From positions 1 through 64,000 of the forward strand of contig NZ_BBLY01000008.1 in assembly GCF_000971175.1 (NCBI RefSeq): a DNA stretch of 64,000 nt, in the 5' to 3' direction. Of the stretch, positions 8,255-17,094 are shown piece by piece. Within the stretch, counting starts at the first letter, position 1, and the number at the start of each line of letters is the position of its first letter. A program made the position numbers and the translations under genes. Under the pieces are notes generated by a model, which saw nothing but the letters and a program-made list of their open reading frames with translations, made no database searches and was not told the DNA's origin. This DNA comes from Demequina pelophila. Its GTDB lineage: Bacteria > Actinomycetota > Actinomycetes > Actinomycetales > Demequinaceae.

Positions 8255-8953
8255 ATGGCGAGGACCCCGCTCACCGTCGCATCGGCCGCTCAGGAGCGCC
8301 CCCCGGTCGCCCTCGTGCGCCGCGCGCGGGCCGTCAACCGCACGCTCGCGGCCGTCTACCCGGACGCGCACTGCGAGCTCGACTTCGATGGCCCGTTCCA
8401 GCTGCTGGTCGCCACGGTGCTCAGCGCGCAGTGCACGGACGTGCGGGTCAACCAGGTCACGCCGGGCCTGTTCGCGCGCTTCCCCGACGCCCCCGCGATG
8501 GCGGCGGCGGACCGGGCCGAGCTCGAGGAGCTCATCCGCCCCACCGGCTTCTTCCGGTCCAAGGCGGAGTCGCTGCAGGGCCTGTCGCGCGACATCGTCG
8601 AGCGTTACGACGGCGACGTGCCGGGACGGCTCGCGGACCTGGTGACCCTGCGCGGCGTGGGCCGCAAGACCGCCAACGTGGTCCTGGGCAACGCGTTCGG
8701 GGTGCCGGGCATCACGGTGGACACCCACATGGGACGGCTGGCCCGTCGGCTGGGCCTCACCGTCGAGGAGGACCCTGTCGCGGTCGAGCGCGACCTGGCG
8801 GCGCTCATCGAGCCGCGCGAGTGGACCCTGTGGTCCCACCGGGTGATCTTCCACGGGCGCCGGCGCTGCCTCGCCCGCAAGCCGCAGTGCGGCGAGTGCG
8901 AGATCGCGGCGATGTGCCCCACCGCGCCGGGCGCGCGCGTGCGACCCGAGTAG
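8255..8953 (+). CDS. nth: endonuclease III
   Basis: Bifunctional DNA glycosylase/AP lyase of 232 residues that removes oxidised pyrimidines. The helix-hairpin-helix [18 protein letters not shown] (about 130-148) contains the catalytic Lys, and [14 protein letters not shown] carries the catalytic Asp. The C-terminal 4Fe-4S ligands are spaced C-x6-C-x2-C-x5-C in [23 protein letters not shown] at 8243-8248 is six bases before the ATG, giving a leaderless start. It is the usual neighbour of the Crp-type regulator in actinobacteria. Confidence 0.96.
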   Translation: MARTPLTVASAAQERPPVALVRRARAVNRTLAAVYPDAHCELDFDGPFQLLVATVLSAQCTDVRVNQVTPGLFARFPDAPAMAAADRAELEELIRPTGFFRSKAESLQGLSRDIVERYDGDVPGRLADLVTLRGVGRKTANVVLGNAFGVPGITVDTHMGRLARRLGLTVEEDPVAVERDLAALIEPREWTLWSHRVIFHGRRRCLARKPQCGECEIAAMCPTAPGARVRPE

Positions 8954-8985
8954 GGACACGCGCGGGCGGGGCGGGTCGTCCCCGC

Positions 8986-9028
8986 TCCGGTCAGTCCGGG
9001 CGGACCCCGTTCCGGTCAGTCCGGGCGG
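8986..9028. repeat. 25-bp-period tandem duplication copying the mnhG stop codon
   Basis: TCCGGTCAGTCCGGGCGG occurs at 8986-9003 and 9011-9028. The second copy contains the TGA and last codons of mnhG (minus strand), so the first copy is a downstream duplicate of the gene end, including the stop. Confidence 0.85.
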
Positions 9029-9417
9029 CCCTCGGAGGAGTCCCCGCCCGGCTCGATGCCGGCTCCCCACTCGTCCGCGACGTGCTCGCCCGCCTCCTCC
9101 CACTCGAGGTCGGTGAACGCCGGCCCGTACATGGGCGTGTGGGTGATGAAGGCCGAGCGCGCGATGGCGATCGAGCCGACGGCGGACGTCGCGAGCTGGA
9201 GCACGACGATCGCGATGACCTTGATGGTGTCGGAGACGCTCGGGTGCACCAGCAGGCAGCCCACGGTCACGAGCACGATGCCGATGCCGCCCGCCGTGCC
9301 CACGGCGGAGGTGCGCGTGTACGGGTCGGGGAAGCGGATCACGCCCAGCGCGGCGGACAGGAACACCAGGCCGCCCAGGACGATGACCACCTGGCCGACG
9401 ATCTCGAGGATGCTCAT
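9016..9417 (-). CDS. mnhG: Na+/H+ antiporter subunit G
   Basis: Protein of 133 residues with three membrane segments and the PF03334 signature FLSAALGVIRFPDPYTRTSAVGTA (about 20-43). It is the last gene of the Mnh/Mrp operon; its ATG overlaps the mnhF stop by four bases (ATGA). The hydrophilic C-terminus (from about residue 100, EWEEAGEHVADEW...) is longer than in the minimal subunit. MnhG is essential for complex assembly in studied Mrp systems. Confidence 0.93.
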   Translation of the reverse strand: MSILEIVGQVVIVLGGLVFLSAALGVIRFPDPYTRTSAVGTAGGIGIVLVTVGCLLVHPSVSDTIKVIAIVVLQLATSAVGSIAIARSAFITHTPMYGPAFTDLEWEEAGEHVADEWGAGIEPGGDSSEGRPD

Positions 9418-9671
9418 CGGTGCCCCCGGGTGATGGTGCGGGCGAGGGACAGCGCGCCCAGGAAGCCCACCACGCTCGCGACGAGCACGATGTCGAAGCG
9501 GGCGGGCGAGGCGACCTTGAGGCCGATCAGCGCGATGATGCCCACGATGCCGAACAGCAGCAGGTCCGCCGCGACGGCGCGGTCCGCGCCGGTGGGGCCC
9601 TTGACCATGCGGTAGGTGCTGGCCAGGCACGCGATGAGCAGCAGCGCCAGGCCGATGTCGATGCCGATCAT
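9414..9671 (-). CDS. mnhF: Na+/H+ antiporter subunit F
   Basis: Protein of 85 residues with three transmembrane helices. The conserved YRMVKGPTGADRAVAADLL (about 20-38) is the MnhF signature. The start overlaps the end of mnhE and its own end overlaps mnhG, showing tight translational coupling. Confidence 0.93.
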   Translation of the reverse strand: MIGIDIGLALLLIACLASTYRMVKGPTGADRAVAADLLLFGIVGIIALIGLKVASPARFDIVLVASVVGFLGALSLARTITRGHR

Positions 9672-10033
9672 GCGGGGCCTCCTTGACGGCGCATCGCGTG
9701 GAGCATGCGGTCCTCGATGCCGGCGAGCTCCGCCCGCAGCGACGGGGCGTCCGCGTGGTACATGCCGTGCACGTGGAGCCGGCGGGCGTCGTCCTCGCCG
9801 CGCGCGGGCGACGTGCCCAGGGTGAGCGTGCCGGGCGTGATGGTGATGAGCGCGCCCAGCGTGGTGAGCTCGAGGTCCGTCCGGCAGCGCGTGACGTACG
9901 TGATGATGCCGGGCGACGAGTCCTGCCCGGGGGTGAGGTTGTCGCGGATGACGGCGACGTTGGACAGCACCACCTGCCAGGCGAACCACAGCAGGAAGCC
10001 CGCGAATCGGAAGGGCCAGGTCAACCAGGTCAT
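9668..10033 (-). CDS. mnhE: Na+/H+ antiporter subunit E
   Basis: Protein of 121 residues. The first about 35 residues are hydrophobic (LLWFAWQVVLSNVAVIRDNL), followed by the MnhE core GIITYVTRCRTDLELTTLGALITITPGTLTL, then an HVHGMY element typical of the family. The usual two-helix N-terminus is shortened compared with about 160-residue homologues. The ATG overlaps the mnhD stop by four bases. Confidence 0.92.
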   Translation of the reverse strand: MTWLTWPFRFAGFLLWFAWQVVLSNVAVIRDNLTPGQDSSPGIITYVTRCRTDLELTTLGALITITPGTLTLGTSPARGEDDARRLHVHGMYHADAPSLRAELAGIEDRMLHAMRRQGGPA

Positions 10034-11706
10034 CGGCCCAGCACCGCCTCGACGAAGCCGCTCGTGTCCATCAGGCCCAGCGCCGCCGTCTCGGACAGGG
10101 ACAGCAGCAGTTCGCCGCCGAGCCCCAGCGTGAGCGTGACGAGCGCGAGCGCGAGCCCTGGCGCGATGAGCGCGGGGCCGATGCGCCGGCGTCCCGGCTC
10201 GGCGGACGACACGGCGGCGTCCGCGGGCAGGGTGGCGACCGCGCCGTCCGGGCGCGCTGTTCCCTGGGTGCCGGGGGACGATGCGGCGCTCCCGGCGGCG
10301 GACGACGCGGCGGCGACGGCCGCAGCGGCGGGCTCGGCGCCCGCCTCGTCCTCGTCGGGGTCGGCCGGCGCGTCCGCGCCGGCGGGCGCCGGATCCAGGC
10401 CCTCGGGCGGGTGGCCCCAGAACACGCCGGACCAGATCTTGAGCATCGACATGAGGGTCACGATGCTGACGAGCACCATGAGCACGGCGGCCACGATCTG
10501 CCCCTCCGACAGCGACGCCATGAGCAGGCTCAGCTTCGCGACGAAGCCGGAGAACGGCGGCACGCCGGCGAGCGAGAGGGCGGCGGCGAAGAACGACACC
10601 GCGATCCACGGCTCGCGCTTGGCCAGCCCGCCCAGCCGGTCGAGCGAGCCGGTGCCGTAGCGGACCTCGACCGCGCCGGTCGAGAGGAACAGCGAGGCCT
10701 TCACGATCATGTGGTGGATCAGGTAGAAGATGCCGGCGGTGAGGCCCACGAGGCCGAACAGCGCGACGCCCATGAGGATGTAGCCGATCTGACTGATCAT
10801 GTGGAAGGCGAGGATGTTGCGCGTGGTGGTCTCGCCCACCGCGCCCAGCACGCCCACCACCATGGTGATGGAGAACGCCGCGACGCCGATCCACAGGAAG
10901 CGGCTGTCGCCGTCGAAGATCACCGCGTAGATGCGGTAGATCGCGTAGATGGCGACCTTGGTGTGCAGGCCGGAGAACATCGCGGTCACGGTGGGCGACG
11001 TCGCGGGGTAGGCGCGGGCGAGCCAGCCGTGGACCGGCACGACCGCCGCCTTGATCGACAGCGCGAACAGGCAGATCGCGACGGCGGCGGCCACCGCATC
11101 GTCCTCCTTCGCGGCGCCGGCGAGCTCGGCGAGGTTGACCGTGCCGGCCACGCCGTACACGAAGCCCACGCCCGCGAGGAAGATGGTCGACGTCAGCAGG
11201 TTCACGGTGACGTACAGGCGCGCGCCGGCGACGGCCCACAGCCGTCCCCGGCCGGGGGCCGCGAGCACGAACAGCGCGTACGAGGGCAGCAGCATGACCT
11301 CGATGAACACGAAGAGGTTGAACAGATCCGCCGTGAGCAGGGCGCCGTTGACGCCCGCGGTGAGCACCAGCACCAGCGGCGCGAAGTAGCGGTGCGAGGC
11401 GTAGCGCGTGGCGATCGCGAAGCCGGAGCACGTGAGCGTGAGCAGCCCCGTCGCGGTGAGCATGAGCGCGGTGAGCATGTCCGCCGCGAAGGGGATGGCG
11501 ATGCCCGCCTGCCACAGCCCGATGCTGGTGGCGAGGGTCGAGCCGTCGCGCGCGGCCAGGACGAGGGCGACGCCGCCGCCCAGCGAGCCGGCGAGCACCG
11601 TCATGAGCACGGCCGCGTTGAGCCGCCACCGCTCCTTGAGCGGCACGAGCAGGCCCGCGGTGATGAGCGGGATGGCGACGAAGAGCGCAAGCGCGGAGCC
11701 GGTCAC
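10030..11706 (-). CDS. mnhD: Na+/H+ antiporter subunit D (NuoN/NuoM-like)
   Basis: Proton-translocating membrane subunit of 558 residues with about 14 helices, homologous to complex I NuoM/N. Charged residues expected for coupling are visible: the Glu in FVFIEVMLLPSYALF (about 130) and the Lys in LFALSIKAAVVPVHGWLARAYP (about 220), which is the quinone-oxidoreductase family signature. Near the C-terminus (about 455-510) is a long Ala/Asp/Glu/Pro-rich insertion before the final helix, probably a cytoplasmic loop and unusual for the family. One GGACGATGC copy falls in this insertion. Confidence 0.93.
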   Translation of the reverse strand: MTGSALALFVAIPLITAGLLVPLKERWRLNAAVLMTVLAGSLGGGVALVLAARDGSTLATSIGLWQAGIAIPFAADMLTALMLTATGLLTLTCSGFAIATRYASHRYFAPLVLVLTAGVNGALLTADLFNLFVFIEVMLLPSYALFVLAAPGRGRLWAVAGARLYVTVNLLTSTIFLAGVGFVYGVAGTVNLAELAGAAKEDDAVAAAVAICLFALSIKAAVVPVHGWLARAYPATSPTVTAMFSGLHTKVAIYAIYRIYAVIFDGDSRFLWIGVAAFSITMVVGVLGAVGETTTRNILAFHMISQIGYILMGVALFGLVGLTAGIFYLIHHMIVKASLFLSTGAVEVRYGTGSLDRLGGLAKREPWIAVSFFAAALSLAGVPPFSGFVAKLSLLMASLSEGQIVAAVLMVLVSIVTLMSMLKIWSGVFWGHPPEGLDPAPAGADAPADPDEDEAGAEPAAAAVAAASSAAGSAASSPGTQGTARPDGAVATLPADAAVSSAEPGRRRIGPALIAPGLALALVTLTLGLGGELLLSLSETAALGLMDTSGFVEAVLGR

Positions 11707-12110
11707 GCGTCGTCCTCCTCTCCGGGGGTGATGACGCGGCGCGACACGGGATCCCAGCGCGGGTCGGGCAGGTCGGGGCCGGCGGTCGACTGGGCGGCCG
11801 CCGGGTCGTCGGTGACGTCGTCGTCGCGGCGGCCGGTGATGGCGAGCACGAGCATGAAGATGGTGATCGAGAACGCGATGACGATCGCGGTGAGCACGAA
11901 CGCCTGCGGCAGCGGGTCGGCGACCTCGGACGGGTCCAGATCCTTGCCGATGGGCTCGCCACGGTTGAAGGTGCCGCCGGCGGCCACGATCATGAGGTTG
12001 ACCGCGTGGCTGAGCAGCACGAAGCCGAGGATCACGCGCATCATCTCGCGACGGGAGAACAGGTAGACGGCGCCGGCCACGATGACGCCGGCGGCGAGGG
12101 CGAGGGTCAT
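11703..12110 (-). CDS. mnhC: Na+/H+ antiporter subunit C (NuoK-like)
   Basis: Protein of 135 residues with three helices. The NuoK-like core VILGFVLLSHAVNLMIVAAG (about 30-49) and LPQAFVLTAIVIAFSITIF (about 75-93) are clear. A hydrophilic tail of about 35 residues follows. ATGA-type overlaps with both neighbours. Confidence 0.93.
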   Translation of the reverse strand: MTLALAAGVIVAGAVYLFSRREMMRVILGFVLLSHAVNLMIVAAGGTFNRGEPIGKDLDPSEVADPLPQAFVLTAIVIAFSITIFMLVLAITGRRDDDVTDDPAAAQSTAGPDLPDPRWDPVSRRVITPGEEDDA

Positions 12111-14908
12111 GAGCGGGGCGCCTCCTCCCGGTTGCGGCCGCGCATCCTCTTGTCCTGCACGATGCGCTCCGGCGGCAGGCCCAGCAGGTGCGAGCCCAGG
12201 TAGTTGAGCGCGACCAGCACGACGCCGATCACGGCGAGGTACACGCCGATGTCGAACACCAGGGCGCTGGTGATCCCGACCGGGCCCACGTAGCCCCAGT
12301 GGATGGGGGCGAGGAACGAGCCCTCGGCGTAGCCCAGGAAGCCCGCCCCCGCGGCGATGGCGATGCCCGCGGCGATCATGACGACGTGCGGCACCTTGAG
12401 GCGTGCCTCCTCGTCGGACGGCGCCGCGAGGTACGCGAGCGCGAGGCCCGCGCCGCCGATCAGCGCGGCGATGAAGCCGCCGCCGGGCTCCTGGTGGCCG
12501 CGCAGCAGCGCGAACACGGACAGCACGACGGTGAGCGGGCCCACGAAGCGGGCGATGGTCTGGATGAACACGGTGTTCGAGCGCGGCTCGGAGATGGGCA
12601 GCTCCGTGTCGATGACCGGCTCGGGCTCGCGCGGCTCGAGCGCGCGACGCGAGCGCAGCAGCACCATGATCGCGATGCCGGCCATGCCGAGCACCGTGAG
12701 CTCGCCCAGGGTGTCCAGGGCGCGGAAGTCCACGAGGATCGTGTTGACCACGTTCGCGCCGCCGGTCTCGGCCGGGCCCTGGGTGACGTAGTACTCGCCG
12801 GCGGCGGACATCTCCCGCCGGCCGGTGAAGGCGAGCACCGCGGCCGTGGTCGCGACGCCGGCGCCCACGGCGAGCAGGCCGGGCGCGATGCGGTTGCCGC
12901 GGCGGCGCTGGCGGAAGCTCCACGGGAGGCGGCGCAGCAGCAGCACCATCACCACGAGCGTGAGGATCTCGACGAGCAGCTGGGTGAGCGCGACGTCCGC
13001 CGCGCCCAGCGCGAAGAACCACGACGTCACCGCGAAGCCCACCACGCCGATGGTCACCACGGCCGCCATGCGGGTGCGGGCGACGATCACGCAGACCACG
13101 CCCACCGAGACGAACGCGAGGAGCCCCCAGTCGAGCGCGGTCGAGTCGCCGGGGATGCGCGGGTCGAGGTCGAGCCCGGACGCGGCGACGACGGCGGCGA
13201 TCGCCACGAGCACCACCACCGGCATCACGAGGTGGCGGCGGGGATCGAAGGTCTGGGTAAGGTGGCCGATGCGCTTGCCGCCGGCGATGAGGCCGCCGCG
13301 GAGCGCGTCGACGACGGCGAGGCCCGAGATGGGCGAGTCGAGCGGCTGGAGCACGCGGTCCACGCGGGCCCTGGCGAGCACCAGCACGATGCCCAGCACC
13401 AGGATGATGACCGACAGCACGAGCGCGGGGTTGACCCCGTGCCACAGCGCCAGGTGCGTGTCCATCTCGACGCCGGCGGCCGCGGTGGCCGCGTCGGCGA
13501 ACAGGCCGTCGAGCACGAACGGGGTCAGGCCCAGCACGACGCCCGCGAGCGCGGGCAGCGCGACCGGTCCCCAGAACGTCGCGGGGGCCTCGCGCGGGAC
13601 CACGGCCCCTGCATCGTCCCTCGCCGGGCCGCCGAAGGCGCCCAGCACGATCCGAGCGGAGTAGCCGAACGTCATCACCGCGAGCACCGCGATGGTCACG
13701 GCGAAGGCCGGGCCCACCCACGGGGCGCCCGGGGCATCCCAGAACGCCTCGAGCAGGCCCTCCTTGCTGAGGAAGCCCAGCAGCGGCGGGATGCCGGCCA
13801 TGGACGATGCGGCGAGCACCGTGAGCGTCGCGGTGACGGGCATGCGGCGGCGCAGGCCGCCCAGGCGACGGATGTCGCGCGTGCCGGCCTGGACGTCGAT
13901 GACGCCGACGAGCATGAACAGCGCCGACTTGAACAGGGCGTGCGCGAGCGTGTGCACCAGCGCCGCCTCGATCGCGTCGGGCGTGCCCACGCCGATCATC
14001 GCGACCAGGAAGCCCAGCTGGCTCACCGTCGAGTAGGCGAGGAGCTCCTTGAGGTCGTGGCGGCGCAGGGCGCCCACCGCGCCGAGCGCGGCGGTGATGA
14101 GGCCCGCGCCCACGAGCATCCCCTGCCACACGGGCACCTCGCCCAGCACAGGCGAGAAGCGGAACAGCAGGTAGATGCCGGCCTTGACCATCGCCGCGGC
14201 GTGCAGGTAGGTGCTCACGGGGGTGATGGCGACCATGGAGTCGGGCAGCCAGGACTGGAACGGGAACTGGGCGGACTTGGTGAAGGCGGCGATCGCGAGC
14301 AGGACGGCGACCACGGTCGTGAAGGTCGAGTCGGTGGCCCAGATGTCGTCCGCGAGGATCTCGCTCAGGCGGGTGGTGCCCGTGCCCACCGCCATGACGA
14401 CCGCGGCGGACAGCAGCGCGAGTCCGCCGAAGGCGGTCACCAGCAGGGTGCGGACCGCGGGCTCGCGCGTGCCGGTCGCGGAGCGGCCGATGAGGAAGAA
14501 CGAGCACAGCGTGGTGGCCTCCCACGCGACGAACAGCACCACCACGTCGTCCGAGAGCACCAGCACGAGCATCGCGAGCGCGAAGAGCGTCATGAGGCCG
14601 AAGAAATCCCCGTGCCGACGCGGCTTGAGGTAGCGCGCTGAATAGGCGAGGACCACGGCGCCGATGCCCAGCACGAGCAGGCCGAACAGGAGGGCCAGCC
14701 CGTCGAGCCGCAGGGACAGCGCGGCGCCCAGGGTGGGCAGCCAGTCGATGGAGGTCTCGACCACCCCGTCGCCGGCCGCGGCGACCAGCAGGCCCGCGGC
14801 GGCCGCGAGCGGCACGGCGAGGATCCAGCCGGAGTTGCGTCCGACGTAGCGGCCCAGGAAGGGTGAGGCGATCGTCGCGGCGGCGACGAGGGCGAGGGAA
14901 GGCAGCAC
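12107..14908 (-). CDS. mnhA: Na+/H+ antiporter subunit A fused to subunit B
   Basis: Protein of 933 residues. Residues 1 to about 640 are the NuoL-like antiporter domain, with VAWEATTLCSFFLIG (about 125), PFQSWLPDSMVAITPVSTYLHAAAMVKAG (about 220-248) and HALFKSALFMLVGVIDVQ (about 325). The middle holds the MbhD/E-like segment with DVALTQLLVEILTLVVMVLLLRRLP. Residues about 785-933 are an MnhB domain (TIARFVGPLTVVLSVFALLRGHQEPGGGFIAAL), explaining why no separate mnhB exists. The GTG start at 14908 lacks a strong ribosome site; a 24-codon leader ORF sits immediately upstream. The operon exports Na+ (or K+) in exchange for protons, supporting pH and salt homeostasis. Confidence 0.94.
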   Translation of the reverse strand: MLPSLALVAAATIASPFLGRYVGRNSGWILAVPLAAAAGLLVAAAGDGVVETSIDWLPTLGAALSLRLDGLALLFGLLVLGIGAVVLAYSARYLKPRRHGDFFGLMTLFALAMLVLVLSDDVVVLFVAWEATTLCSFFLIGRSATGTREPAVRTLLVTAFGGLALLSAAVVMAVGTGTTRLSEILADDIWATDSTFTTVVAVLLAIAAFTKSAQFPFQSWLPDSMVAITPVSTYLHAAAMVKAGIYLLFRFSPVLGEVPVWQGMLVGAGLITAALGAVGALRRHDLKELLAYSTVSQLGFLVAMIGVGTPDAIEAALVHTLAHALFKSALFMLVGVIDVQAGTRDIRRLGGLRRRMPVTATLTVLAASSMAGIPPLLGFLSKEGLLEAFWDAPGAPWVGPAFAVTIAVLAVMTFGYSARIVLGAFGGPARDDAGAVVPREAPATFWGPVALPALAGVVLGLTPFVLDGLFADAATAAAGVEMDTHLALWHGVNPALVLSVIILVLGIVLVLARARVDRVLQPLDSPISGLAVVDALRGGLIAGGKRIGHLTQTFDPRRHLVMPVVVLVAIAAVVAASGLDLDPRIPGDSTALDWGLLAFVSVGVVCVIVARTRMAAVVTIGVVGFAVTSWFFALGAADVALTQLLVEILTLVVMVLLLRRLPWSFRQRRRGNRIAPGLLAVGAGVATTAAVLAFTGRREMSAAGEYYVTQGPAETGGANVVNTILVDFRALDTLGELTVLGMAGIAIMVLLRSRRALEPREPEPVIDTELPISEPRSNTVFIQTIARFVGPLTVVLSVFALLRGHQEPGGGFIAALIGGAGLALAYLAAPSDEEARLKVPHVVMIAAGIAIAAGAGFLGYAEGSFLAPIHWGYVGPVGITSALVFDIGVYLAVIGVVLVALNYLGSHLLGLPPERIVQDKRMRGRNREEAPRS

Positions 14909-14922
14909 GGTCGTCCCTGGGC

Positions 14923-14997
14923 TCAGCGGGACACGCGCGGGGCGGCGCGGTGGACGGCGTGACGCGTGACGAGTCGCTCAGAGCGGCTCTTGGGCAT
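14923..14997 (-). CDS. 24-residue leader ORF before mnhA
   Basis: ATG at 14997 follows a ggggg-ag ribosome site at good spacing, encodes MPKSRSERLVTRHAVHRAAPRVSR (basic, eight Arg/Lys, three His in all), and ends 14 bases before the mnhA GTG. The -10-like TAGACT at 15036-15041 (minus strand) would place transcription start near 15030, so this ORF would be the first translated unit of the mnh mRNA. A translational-coupling leader peptide is the simplest reading; a chance ORF is possible. Confidence 0.4.
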   Translation of the reverse strand: MPKSRSERLVTRHAVHRAAPRVSR

Positions 14998-15035
14998 GGT
15001 GCTCCCCCGGATGGACAACGGTGTGAATCAGGGAG

Positions 15036-15041
15036 AGTCTA
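15036..15041 (-). promoter_or_regulatory. probable -10 box of the mnh operon
   Basis: TAGACT on the minus strand in the 10 bases after the glnR stop codon. No clear TTGACA-like -35 is visible upstream, as is common in high-GC actinobacteria. The position suits a leader of about 35 nt before the 24-codon ORF. Confidence 0.4.
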
Positions 15042-15045
15042 ACGG

Positions 15046-15753
15046 TCAGCCGGTGGCGACCCCCTCGGCCGCCTTCGCGGGCTGGGGCGGGTCGAAGCGG
15101 TATCCCACGTTGCGGACCGTGCCGATCAGCTGCTCGTGCTCCGAGCCCAGCTTGGCGCGCAGTCGGCGCACGTGGACGTCCACGGTGCGGGTGCCGCCGT
15201 AGTAGTCGAAGCCCCACACCTCCTGGAGGAGCTGGTCGCGGGTGTAGACCCGGCCGGGGTGCTGCATGAGGTACTTGAGGAGCTCGAACTCCTTGTAGGT
15301 GAGGTCGAGGGCGACGCCCTTGAGTCGGGCGGTGTAGCCGCCCACGTCCACGGTGAGGTCGCCGGAGGAGAACTCCGCGGCGCGCTCGAGCGGGTCCGCG
15401 ACGCTCGCGCGCCCGCGCAGCAGGCGGATGCGGGCCTCGAGCTCCGCGGGGGACGCCTCCGCGAGGATCACGTCCGCGGCGCCCCAGTCGGCGTTGACGA
15501 TCGACATGCCGCCCTCGCGCAGCACCAGCAGGATGGGCGCGTTGACCCCGGTCACCTGCACCAGGTTGCAGTTGTTGCGCGCCTCGACCAGGTCCACGCG
15601 GGCGTCGATGACCAGGATGTCCGCGTCCATCGCGTCGAGCATGGCCGACGGCTCCGGCGCGACCACGCGCGTCCGGTGAGACAGCAGCGCGAGCGCCGGC
15701 AGGACGTCTGCAGCACCGTCGGCCGACGGTGAGAGGACAAGCAGGTCTGCCAT
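15046..15753 (-). CDS. glnR: orphan OmpR-family regulator GlnR
   Basis: Protein of 235 residues. The N-terminal receiver-like domain (1-115) is typical of GlnR: IVIDARVDLVEARNNCNLV keeps one Asp, but the acidic pocket that binds Mg2+ in true receivers is incomplete, so it probably acts without phosphorylation. The C-terminal winged helix (about 135-222) has LDLTYKEFELLKYLMQHPGRV, FDYYGGTRTVDVHVRRLRAKLG and TVRNVGYRF, matching actinobacterial GlnR nearly word for word. GlnR controls nitrogen assimilation and, in some species, carbon uptake. TATTGT upstream is a likely -10, and GGAGGT precedes the ATG. Confidence 0.9.
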   Translation of the reverse strand: MADLLVLSPSADGAADVLPALALLSHRTRVVAPEPSAMLDAMDADILVIDARVDLVEARNNCNLVQVTGVNAPILLVLREGGMSIVNADWGAADVILAEASPAELEARIRLLRGRASVADPLERAAEFSSGDLTVDVGGYTARLKGVALDLTYKEFELLKYLMQHPGRVYTRDQLLQEVWGFDYYGGTRTVDVHVRRLRAKLGSEHEQLIGTVRNVGYRFDPPQPAKAAEGVATG

Positions 15754-15809
15754 GGCACCTCCGATGGGGCCTCACAATAGCGGGACCAACGTCTGAGACA
15801 CTAACGGCC

Positions 15810-16544
15810 ATGAACGCCCCCACCCGTGCGACCGTGAGCGCCGCCGCGGCCGCGCTGGTGGCCGGCGCCGGGTTCCTCGGAACGCGCTATCTCGCGGCCG
15901 CGGTGCTGGGCCTCATCGTCGCCCTCGCGCTCGGCTGGCCGGGCCTGCTGCGCGCCTCGCGCAAGCGCCAGGCCTCCGTGATCCTCGTGGGCGGCGGCGC
16001 CATGGCGCTCGCCTCAGTGGTGCTCGCGCGCACCGAGCCGTACCTGCGCCACATGGTGATCGCACTCGGCGCGATGGTCGTGGCCGCGCTGGTGTCGGAG
16101 GTGTTCTTCGAGTCGAGCCGCGGGCGCACCGTGACGTCCGTGGCCGCCACCGCGGCGGGCGCGGTCGTGGTCGCGTCCGGCGCCTCCTGGGTGGCCGCGA
16201 GCCGGACCGTGGGCGCCGAGCACCTGGTCGTCGTCGCCGGCGCCGCCCTCGCGATCGCCGCGGTCGGCGCGGCCCTCACCCCCTACGCGCAGCTCAACAC
16301 GGCGCTCGCGCTCGTGCTGGCGACCGGCGTGGGCGCCGGGATCGGCGAGCTCTTCGCCGAGCTGTCGTGGTGGTCCGGCGGCGCGACGGGCCTCCTGTGC
16401 GGCGTCATTGTGACTCTTCTCACCGAGCTGGGGCGGCGCGAGCCGCGGCCTCCCGGCGTGTGGGCCGGAATAGCGTCGGCGGTCGCGCCCGTTCTGTCCG
16501 CGGGAGCGCTCGTCTACATCGCCGGACGGATGCTCGTCGGCTAG
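15810..16544 (+). CDS. multi-pass membrane protein of unknown function
   Basis: Protein of 244 residues, roughly 70% Ala/Val/Leu/Gly, with about seven to eight predicted membrane helices and short Arg-rich loops (LRASRKRQAS, ELGRREPRPPG). No motif recognised. I chose ATG 15810 rather than the longer frame because GACACT (15797-15802) lies seven bases before it and the upstream part runs into the glnR promoter. It is divergent from glnR and followed 24 bases later by the thioredoxin-like gene, probably one unit. Confidence 0.65.
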   Translation: MNAPTRATVSAAAAALVAGAGFLGTRYLAAAVLGLIVALALGWPGLLRASRKRQASVILVGGGAMALASVVLARTEPYLRHMVIALGAMVVAALVSEVFFESSRGRTVTSVAATAAGAVVVASGASWVAASRTVGAEHLVVVAGAALAIAAVGAALTPYAQLNTALALVLATGVGAGIGELFAELSWWSGGATGLLCGVIVTLLTELGRREPRPPGVWAGIASAVAPVLSAGALVYIAGRMLVG

Positions 16545-16568
16545 TCCCCCCGAAAGCAGAGGTCCCCG

Positions 16569-17015
16569 TTGCTCACCCCGGAGCTCACCCGCCTCCTCGT
16601 CGCCGTCGCCGTGCTCGCGCTCGCCGGCGTGGCCGCCGTGTGGTGGCGCCGCCGACAGGGCCGCGTCACGAAGGTCGAGCGCGAGGGCGCGCTGTCCTCC
16701 GCGACGCTCGGCGCGCAGCGCGGCTATCACGCCACCTTCCTGCAGTTCTCGACGCCCATGTGCAGCAAGTGCCCGCCCACGGCGGCGCTGCTGGCCCGGG
16801 TCGCCGGCGAGGATCCGCGCGTCGCCCACATCGAGATCGACGCCTCCGAGCGGCTCGACCTCGCGCGCGAGCTCGACATCATGCGCACCCCCACGATCCT
16901 GCTCCTCGACGGCGACGGGGTGCCGGTCTCCCGCATCTCCGGAGCGCCCACGGAGGCGCAGGCCCGCGAGGCGCTCGCCGCGGTGCCCCGCACGGGCACC
17001 GACTACTCCATCTAG
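16569..17015 (+). CDS. membrane-anchored thioredoxin-fold protein
   Basis: Protein of 148 residues starting with TTG after an agagg ribosome site. One N-terminal membrane helix (about 9-26) precedes a thioredoxin fold with redox pair CSKC at residues 65-68 in FSTPMCSKCPPT and the cis-proline loop in RTPTILLLDGDG (about 103). The active site is C-S-K-C rather than CGPC, suggesting a specialised partner. Together with DUF4395 and DsrE genes downstream it looks like a thiol/sulfur-handling module at the membrane. Confidence 0.85.
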   Translation: MLTPELTRLLVAVAVLALAGVAAVWWRRRQGRVTKVEREGALSSATLGAQRGYHATFLQFSTPMCSKCPPTAALLARVAGEDPRVAHIEIDASERLDLARELDIMRTPTILLLDGDGVPVSRISGAPTEAQAREALAAVPRTGTDYSI

Positions 17016-17094
17016 CCGCGTCCCTCGCGCCGCATCCACCCGGGCCTGGCCCGCAGCGGTCCCCACCCCTAGACTCCCCGCCAAGGAGGCCCCC

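Noticed and set aside
12188..14641. 817-residue open frame on the plus strand opposite mnhA
   Set aside because: Composition (His/Arg/Glu-rich, no hydrophobic pattern) is that of an antisense shadow of a GC-rich gene; mnhA on the other strand has clear family motifs.
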